The position numbers and the translations under genes were made by a program. The notes below the pieces were generated by a model, which did not search any database, was not told the origin of the DNA, and worked only from the letters and a program-made list of their open reading frames with translations. From OMOG01 sp041485845 (lineage in GTDB: Bacteria; Acidobacteriota; Terriglobia; Bryobacterales; Bryobacteraceae): DNA of 29,407 bases. The stretch lies in NCBI GenBank assembly GCA_041485845.1, contig JBGPKH010000026.1, positions 1 to 29,407 on the forward strand, in the 5' to 3' direction. The stretch's first letter is position 1. Every line of letters begins with the position of its first letter. Shown here in pieces: positions 24,346-29,407 of the stretch.

Positions 24346-25458
24346 TTATTGCACAAGCCATGTTCCCATCGGCTTCCACCCGGTGTTGTTTGCATCTCCA
24401 GGATCCCTAGCAGCGAGGTAGAAGGTTTTCCCTCCCGCGAACGATGAGCTGAAGGTGATCGCCAAGCTGAGAATCAGTGCGTTGCCGCTCGCCTTGAGAA
24501 CGATGGAATCACCACCGGAAATAGCACACTGATGGTTGCTCAGAGGCACGGGAGACGCCAGAAAGGAAGGAGGTGTGTTCTCACCACCAAGGAGAATCCC
24601 AGGAAGCAGGGCTGTACCCACATCATTGACCAGGTAGAGCACGTCGATTGCTGGGACGTATGCAAGGTAGCAGGCGTTGCTGGGGTTTAGCGAGTCATTG
24701 ATGAGGATGTTCACCACTCCGAGATCCTGCCAGCCTTTGGCATCACCAAAGGTGAAAGTGAACCCTTGGGACCGTCCGCTTCCGGAATTCGGGGCCACAC
24801 CCAATACCGTAGTCGTAGTGGACGTGCTAATGGGCTCTATATTAACCGTCACGAAATCAAAGAAAAAATTGGTGAAACCTTCCCGGCTGCCTTCAACGCC
24901 CGCAGCAACCCAGATGACGCCGGTGTCATCGGGCACAACTTCGTTAATATACTCGTACCGTGCCCAATCTCCCTCAAGCAGTGCATTCTGCGATCTTAAC
25001 AGGGTAAACGTGCGGTTGAAATTAGCCGGAGACATTAATGGCCTGCTAGGAGCAGCGTAGACCAACATCGGGTCGGCATTGATCTCTCCCTGGGGAGGTG
25101 CCACGTAGAATCGCAATTGCACGCGGTAGCGCACACTAGGTGTCGCAGGGAAGGGGCGTACAACCCACGCTAAGCCGGTACCACCCAAGTTATCCATGAA
25201 TATCCTCACGGCGTGCGTTCCGCTGTAGGCTTGCTCCGTCGTCCTTTGAATCGCCGCCCTTCGATCTACTAACAAGCTAGGATGGCCTGTGCATTCAGGA
25301 TAGCCATTAGTTGTATAGCACGGCGATTGCGGCATAAGGGAATCGCTTTCCCATCCCTCCATGTCGTTTTCAAAAGAAACTGTTGAACTCGTGACTTGAC
25401 CGTAAGCTTCTGCACCAACGCTCAGGATCAACATCAATACGAACACTGTTGCTTGCAT
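24346..25458 (-). CDS. Secreted protein with jelly-roll-like N-terminal and a repeated Acidobacteria-type C-terminal domain
   Basis: The 370-residue protein starts with a signal peptide (MQATVFVLMLILSVGAEAYG, cut near residue 20). Residues 24-210 read as a beta-sandwich, FENDMEGWESDS...AYSGTHAVRIFMDN...RYRVQLRFYVAPP, similar in style to carbohydrate-binding modules. A Ser/Thr linker (211-217) leads to a domain at 218-370 with VVNILINDSL, NACYLAY, DVLYLVNDVG, NHQCAI and GWKPMGTW. The same domain occurs twice in the divergent protease at 25936. Cys263 and Cys311 match conserved cysteines in those copies and may form a disulfide. AGGGGG lies 4 nt before the ATG and a TATAAT is at 25486-25481. 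The role is unknown; it is presumably cell-surface or extracellular. Confidence 0.82.
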   Translation of the reverse strand: MQATVFVLMLILSVGAEAYGQVTSSTVSFENDMEGWESDSLMPQSPCYTTNGYPECTGHPSLLVDRRAAIQRTTEQAYSGTHAVRIFMDNLGGTGLAWVVRPFPATPSVRYRVQLRFYVAPPQGEINADPMLVYAAPSRPLMSPANFNRTFTLLRSQNALLEGDWARYEYINEVVPDDTGVIWVAAGVEGSREGFTNFFFDFVTVNIEPISTSTTTTVLGVAPNSGSGRSQGFTFTFGDAKGWQDLGVVNILINDSLNPSNACYLAYVPAIDVLYLVNDVGTALLPGILLGGENTPPSFLASPVPLSNHQCAISGGDSIVLKASGNALILSLAITFSSSFAGGKTFYLAARDPGDANNTGWKPMGTWLVQ

Positions 25459-25480
25459 AAGCCCCCTTTTAATACCTTAT

Positions 25481-25486
25481 ATTATA
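25481..25486 (-). promoter_or_regulatory. TATAAT -10 element of the secreted-protein gene
   Basis: A perfect TATAAT on the minus strand, predicted start of transcription near 25474, 16 nt before the ATG at 25458. The expected -35 position has no good match. Confidence 0.5.
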
Positions 25487-25548
25487 GCTTGCCTACTAGG
25501 AATCCCGCATGAGCCTGTTTGATGTTGCGTATGTATCAGTAAGTTATC

Positions 25549-25603
25549 CTACACTACAGTATACTACACTGTACTAGACTAGACTAGACTATACTATACT
25601 ACA
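25549..25603. repeat. Pentanucleotide array of CTANA type, 11 units
   Basis: Eleven consecutive 5-nt units without a gap: CTACA, CTACA, GTATA, CTACA, CTGTA, three CTAGA, two CTATA and CTACA. Only the middle base or two vary. The 5-nt step gives a near half-helical-turn periodicity. It lies in the divergent promoter region. Confidence 0.9.
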
Positions 25604-25611
25604 CCGAGGCA

Positions 25612-25699
25612 GGTTTGTGGGCTCTGCCGGGTTTTTAGTAGGTGGCCGGAGCCCCTAAACCATTCATCCCATTACAAACCCGGAATTCCCGGTTTGTGG
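25612..25699. promoter_or_regulatory. Near-palindrome and direct repeat, possible operator
   Basis: ACAAACC (25674-25680) and GGTTTGT (25691-25697) are perfect arms around a central 10-mer containing the palindrome GGAATTCC; only one symmetric C/C pair breaks the dyad. GGTTTGTGG of the right arm also occurs at 25612-25620. AACCACAA at 25804-25811 is an inverted half site. A transcription factor site is plausible. Confidence 0.45.
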
Positions 25700-25935
25700 T
25701 TGACTCCCCCATCACAACCGTGCTACTCTAGCGCTTAATCGACTAATACATTGGGCTGCACACAAAAGAGCCCTCCGCAACCCGAAGCTTTAAGTTAAAC
25801 ATAAACCACAATACGGTCGCGTCAGCGTTGGATCGCAGCCGCGAGTCGGCTATCTCTCGTGCTTGTTATTGCATATATGAGGTTAGCTTAGGGCGCTGCG
25901 CGTCTTGGCTTCGATACATGAAAGGATAGAAGACC

Positions 25936-28239
25936 ATGCGTTTGCTTTTTGCCATGTTGCTATCGCCGGCTGCGATCATGGCGCAGTCTTTACTGCTCGG
26001 GCCACCCATGCCACCTGTGCCACCAGTACCTCAGCCTATTGATCCATCAAAGCAGAGTCCGCAGCCGCCAAAGGCCAAAGCTCCTAGCCTGCCGTTACAG
26101 GGCAAGTTCCGCGAAAGAGAAGTCCTCGTCAAATTTCACAACCCACGCCTGTCTATTCCCGTTGGTATTAGAGAACTGCTCAATGTTTCGACAGCCGTTG
26201 GGGTAGGGGGATCTGGTTGGATCCGGCTGGTCTCGACCTCCCTTTCGACGGAAGGCATGCTCGTAGCACTTCAGAGTCGTGGTGATGTCGACTATGTCGA
26301 GCCGAACTACATCATAAGCGCAGGCGCCACGCCCAACGACCCATCATACAGCAGCCTCTGGGGGATGCCAAAGATTTCGGCACCCGCTGTCTGGAACATT
26401 ACCACCGGTTCCCAGAGCGTGGTGGTTGGAGTCCTCGATAGCGGCATCTATTCCGCACATCCTGACCTTCAGCACAATATCTGGAGTGCTCCCGCCGAAT
26501 TCACCGTGACGTTAGGCGCATTTACCGGAGTACCCAGAATGATCCACTGTAACGCTGGAGACCACGGATTCAACGCGATTAGCTCCGATTGTAGCCCCGC
26601 AGACGACTGGTGGCATGGAACACATGTGTCTGGAACGATCGGCGCCGAAGGCGATAATTCAATAGGTGTCACAGGCGTGAACTGGGGAGTTACCGTGCTG
26701 CCACTAAAGTTCTTGGGTAGTAATGGTAGTGGCGATCTGGCAAACGCCATGGACGCTCTGGAGTTTGCTATTCAAGTGAAGCTGCGCTTCGGCACAAATA
26801 TACGTGTTCTCAATAATAGTTGGTGGGACAGCCCAGAGTCCGAGGGCTTCAAGAACGCTATCCGGCGGGCTGGAAGTTATGACATGCTGTTTGTTGCAAT
26901 CGCAGGAAACAGGGGAACTAATAATGATGTCACTGCCAACTTCCCGGGCAACTACAGCCAACCACAATATCTGGCTCCGCATGTCGTGACAATCGCCAAC
27001 ACAGAGCAGAACGACACCCTGCATTCAGGTACCTTTGAGCCTTCTAATTATGGGCAGACGAGTGTACAACTCGCAGCTCCCGGCACTGACATTTATTCGA
27101 CCTGTTGGCACACCTTTACAGAATGCAACTCCAGTGATTACCAGTATGCCACGGGCACGTCTATGGCTGCCCCACACGTCTCCGGGGCAGCCGCGCTGGC
27201 CCTTTCTAATGCGAACTGCACTGCTAGTACTCTGGGGCTTAAAGCGGCCATCGTCACAAACGTTGACGTGCCGACTCCCAGCCTGAGCGTGGCTTCTGGC
27301 GGTAGGCTAAATGCCTACAGGGCGCTGCGGGGTTGCGCCCTTCAAAATATGGCCATCTCCCCGGCAGCCGGAAGCTCGGCAAGCCAAGCCTTTACATATA
27401 CTTTCACTGATTTACTCGGGTATAGTGATTTGAACGTAGTCAATGTCCTGATCAGGGACGGCCTTGATGCTGTCAGTGCCTGTTATGTCGCCTATGTTGC
27501 TCCAAGTTCCCCACTGAGCCCAAACAATGTCCTGTATTTAGTGGCCGACAATGGCACGACGTTGACGGGGGGCTACACCCCGGGTACAGCACACACCCTT
27601 TCCAATAGCCAGTGCTCAATTAATGTTGCCTCGTCGAGTGTGAGTGTCGGCGGGAACGTCCTTACGCTGGCTCTTGCTACTACATTTGCGTCGGGGTTTG
27701 CAGGGAACAAGATTATTTACGCGGCTGGACGCGATGTGGATTTAAATAATTCGGGCTGGCAGGCACTGGGAACTTGGGGAGTTCCGACGCTTTCAACGGC
27801 ATCGCCATCGGTGACGAGTTGGTCGCCAACCGCTTCAAGCAACCTCAGCCAGACCTTTACAGCAGTTCTGACGGATAGCGCTGGTTATTCAAATATTAAC
27901 GTCGTGGATGTGTTAATCAATAATGGCCTGACAGCGGTAAATGCCTGCTATATAGCATATGCACGCGGCGCCAACGTATTATATCTGGTGGATGATGCAG
28001 GAACTGCACTTTCTTCTCCTCTGACTCCCGGCGGGAGCGGTACGGTCGAAAATACCCAATGTAAGATTTCAGCCGCTGGCTCCGGCGTTTGGCCGAGTGG
28101 CAATAGCCCCAATAGCCTCAGTGTTAGTATTGCTGTTACCTTCTTCCCGGGCTTTCAGAATAATAATGTGGCTTATGTGGCCGTGCTAAATAACTCAAGC
28201 GGCAATTCGGGGTGGCAGAGTATGGGCACGTGGAGGTAA
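25936..28239 (+). CDS. Secreted subtilisin-like serine protease (S8) with two C-terminal repeat domains
   Basis: The 767-residue preproprotein has a signal peptide (1-17), a Pro-rich stretch (22-55), an inhibitor-like propeptide (about 56-126; REREVLVKFHNP, VDYVEPNYI) and a full S8 domain (about 135-465). The triad is Asp168 in VVGVLDSGI, His227 in WWHGTHVSGTIG and Ser409 in GTSMAAPHVSG, with oxyanion Asn325 in AIAGN. Two tandem copies of a roughly 150-residue domain follow (470-617 and 624-767), each with VVxVLI, ACYxAY, VLYLVxDxGT, xQC and SGWQxxGTW. The gene at 24346-25458 carries a third copy. The protease is exported and probably cell-surface or extracellular; the repeats may bind glycan or protein. 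AAGGA lies about 10 nt before the ATG. Codons are visibly AT-richer than in the polysaccharide genes. Confidence 0.93.
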   Translation: MRLLFAMLLSPAAIMAQSLLLGPPMPPVPPVPQPIDPSKQSPQPPKAKAPSLPLQGKFREREVLVKFHNPRLSIPVGIRELLNVSTAVGVGGSGWIRLVSTSLSTEGMLVALQSRGDVDYVEPNYIISAGATPNDPSYSSLWGMPKISAPAVWNITTGSQSVVVGVLDSGIYSAHPDLQHNIWSAPAEFTVTLGAFTGVPRMIHCNAGDHGFNAISSDCSPADDWWHGTHVSGTIGAEGDNSIGVTGVNWGVTVLPLKFLGSNGSGDLANAMDALEFAIQVKLRFGTNIRVLNNSWWDSPESEGFKNAIRRAGSYDMLFVAIAGNRGTNNDVTANFPGNYSQPQYLAPHVVTIANTEQNDTLHSGTFEPSNYGQTSVQLAAPGTDIYSTCWHTFTECNSSDYQYATGTSMAAPHVSGAAALALSNANCTASTLGLKAAIVTNVDVPTPSLSVASGGRLNAYRALRGCALQNMAISPAAGSSASQAFTYTFTDLLGYSDLNVVNVLIRDGLDAVSACYVAYVAPSSPLSPNNVLYLVADNGTTLTGGYTPGTAHTLSNSQCSINVASSSVSVGGNVLTLALATTFASGFAGNKIIYAAGRDVDLNNSGWQALGTWGVPTLSTASPSVTSWSPTASSNLSQTFTAVLTDSAGYSNINVVDVLINNGLTAVNACYIAYARGANVLYLVDDAGTALSSPLTPGGSGTVENTQCKISAAGSGVWPSGNSPNSLSVSIAVTFFPGFQNNNVAYVAVLNNSSGNSGWQSMGTWR

Positions 28240-28264
28240 TATCTCAGTTCGAGGCGGATTCATC

Positions 28265-28654
28265 TCAGTTGTTGTGTGGTAGCTCGGAGGAGCCGGAGGC
28301 ATAGCTCTTGCGACGGGGTTGTAGCACTGGCGGTGGGCGGAATTCGGCGATCAACTCCGGAGGCTCCTGGAGATCGGCGGCCAGCACGGCAAAGTATTCG
28401 CCGGCTCCCGCTTCCAGGCCCGCGGCGATTGCCGAAAAGGAACCGAAATTGCGGCTCAACGAGAGGAGCCGCGCGGGAAACGGCGCCAGGGGCAGGCGTT
28501 CCCGCAGGATCTCCAGGGAGCGGTCCGGAGTGCCGTCCACCACGAAGACCAGTTCCATGGGCGCCGCCATTTTCTGCCGGAGTTCCCCTACCTCGGCAAG
28601 CAGGCGATCCAGGTTGGGCTCGTTCTGGTAGATCGGGATAATCAGAGAGAGCAT
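28265..28654 (-). pseudogene. Truncated copy of the GtrB-like GT2 gene
   Basis: The first 105 codons (28340-28654) match 22226-22540 without an indel, including SLIIPIYQNEPNL, FVVDGTPDRS and AADLQEPPELIAEF. Similarity ends abruptly after the GAATTC at 28340; another 24 unrelated codons follow before a stop at 28265. The acceptor part and both membrane helices are missing, so it cannot work as a polyprenyl-phosphate transferase. ATG at 28654 overlaps an upstream TGA as in the intact gene. Confidence 0.88.
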
Positions 28655-28769
28655 CAGCCCTTCCAGTTGCCGGACCGGGACGGCCCTCGCGCCGCCACGC
28701 GTGGCCATCCCACCTCGGAGGCGCCGAGCCGCGACAGTCCCCGCGTCGGCGGCCGCCACCCCGTCCTCA

Positions 28770-28859
28770 TCACCCCGCAGTCGCAGGCCCCTGCGCTTCG
28801 GCGCGCACCAGAGTGCGCAGGTTGGTTTGCACGGACATCGAAGTGTAACAGACTTTCAT
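28770..28859 (-). other. Short 29-codon open frame with ATGA overlap to the wxcM copy
   Basis: ATG at 28859 overlaps the wxcM copy's TGA as ATGA, the usual sign of a coupled downstream gene. The frame stops after 29 residues (MKVCYTSMSVQTNLRTLVRA...). A second frame begins at that stop in a TGATGA overlap and runs to the GT2 start. These could be the joined ends of a deleted gene that once lay between wxcM and GT2, such as an aminotransferase, or chance frames. I do not claim a protein. Confidence 0.3.
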
Positions 28860-29407
28860 TTCAGCGGTTTCTTGACGGCCAGGAATTCGGCGTAATCGCG
28901 AATGTAATCGCCCGGGTCGTAGATGTCCGAGGCGAGCGCCAGCAGCACCGCATCCGGCGAGTACTTATATTTATATTGCACCGCCCAAGTCATGGGCGGG
29001 ATGTAGATGCCGATATGCGGCGAATCGAGGAGGAATTCTTGCCGATGCCTGCCGTCGTCCGCGACCACGGTGCAGCGCCCGTGCACGCACACCAGGAACT
29101 GGTGCAGGGTGCGGTGGGTGTGCTCGCCACGGATGTGCTCGGTGGCCACGTCGAACACCAGGAAATAGCGCTTCACCGCGAAAGGAACATGCCGGCCCGC
29201 CTCGCCGAACGACAGCATGCCGCGCAGGTCGTTGACTAGCGGCAGGTGGTGCAGCACCACGCCCTGCACCTGGGTGGCGGCCGGACCGGTTTCCGGCGCC
29301 GGGACCACCGGCGGCGCTTCGGCCCTCTGGGCCCCTGCGTAGCCCATGATCCGGGCTGGATTGCCGGCGACGATGGCGTTCCGCGGGACATCCCGCGTGA
29401 CCACTGA
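28856..29407 (-). CDS. Partial second WxcM-like fusion protein
   Basis: Only the C-terminal 183 residues are in the window; the frame continues past its right edge. It holds the last turn of the acyltransferase beta-helix (VVTRDVPRNAIVAGNPARIMG), the Pro/Ala linker and the whole FdtA/QdtA-type cupin, including RGEHTHR where the first copy has RGEHAHR. A 6-nt tandem duplication gives YKYKYSPDA instead of YKYSPDA. The last residues diverge (AVKKPLK against GLKKPKL). Both active-site regions visible here are intact, so it may be a working paralog. Confidence 0.88.
   Translation of the reverse strand, partial: SVVTRDVPRNAIVAGNPARIMGYAGAQRAEAPPVVPAPETGPAATQVQGVVLHHLPLVNDLRGMLSFGEAGRHVPFAVKRYFLVFDVATEHIRGEHTHRTLHQFLVCVHGRCTVVADDGRHRQEFLLDSPHIGIYIPPMTWAVQYKYKYSPDAVLLALASDIYDPGDYIRDYAEFLAVKKPLK

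Larger units (their letters stand above)
25459..25935. other. Divergent intergenic region, about 480 nt, without a gene
   Basis: This stretch separates the two divergent secreted-protein genes. It holds a minus-strand TATAAT (25486-25481), an 11-unit pentamer array, a near-palindrome and a repeated GGTTTGTGG element (described separately). Base composition is AT-richer than the polysaccharide locus. I see no coding frame and no RNA gene that I can support. Confidence 0.6.
28340..29407 (-). repeat. Direct repeat copy B: GT2/wxcM block, running off the window
   Basis: Same orientation as copy A (22226-23085). It differs by a break at 28340, a 200-nt spacer between the two genes (28655-28855), and a 6-nt insertion within the wxcM copy. 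Confidence 0.9.

Noticed and set aside
25549..25603. CRISPR array
   Set aside because: Units are 5 nt and contiguous, with no spacers and no cas genes nearby.

Overview
The window looks like a chromosomal accessory region from a GC-rich Acidobacteriota, most plausibly of the Solibacter/Bryobacter type. This rests on gene style, not on any marker gene: a Ser/Thr kinase fused to PEGA, FGE-like and hydrolase domains, a Tat-exported glycoside hydrolase, an unusually large fused glycosyltransferase, and a repeated secreted domain of the NVLIN...ACYxAY...SGWQxLGTW type. No rRNA, tRNA or CRISPR was seen.

Layout. (1) 64-5188, minus strand: the multidomain membrane kinase and an exported agarase-like glycoside hydrolase; the hydrolase is bracketed by two palindromes. 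(2) 5345-6860, plus strand: an unrecognised 304-residue protein and a MazE/MazF-type toxin-antitoxin pair. (3) 6902-23472: a surface-polysaccharide locus. It holds UDP-GlcNAc 2-epimerase (wecB), two SAM methyltransferases, two polytopic GT-C-type proteins, a methyltransferase/GT2 fusion, a 1343-residue pyruvyltransferase/coiled-coil/GT4/GT2 fusion, a polyprenyl-phosphate GT2 (GtrB/DPM-like) and a WxcM-like acyltransferase/ketoisomerase fusion. The last three genes overlap and form a minus-strand operon. (4) 23560-28240: a different segment with an orphan ParA ATPase, and two divergent secreted proteins (one a subtilisin-like protease) that share a C-terminal domain and are visibly lower in GC. 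(5) 28340-29407: a second, direct copy of the GT2/wxcM junction, in which the GT2 is truncated and the wxcM copy runs off the window.

The genes of region 3 fit together as a pathway. WecB makes a ManNAc-type precursor. The WxcM-like protein isomerises and acylates a dTDP-keto-sugar. The GtrB-like GT2 loads a polyprenyl carrier. The GT4/GT2 modules extend the chain, the GT-C proteins would transfer sugars on the periplasmic side, and the pyruvyltransferase and methyltransferases decorate it. The exact polysaccharide cannot be read from sequence.

Three partial duplications mark this as a rearranging locus: the wecB 3' end (copied near 10018-10229), the C-terminal domain of the two GT-C genes (inverted copies at 12551-12949 and 13763-14164), and the GT2/wxcM block (direct copies flanking the ParA/protease segment). 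Several genes also have a -10-like hexamer only 6-10 nt before the start codon and no clear Shine-Dalgarno, which suggests leaderless or near-leaderless mRNAs.
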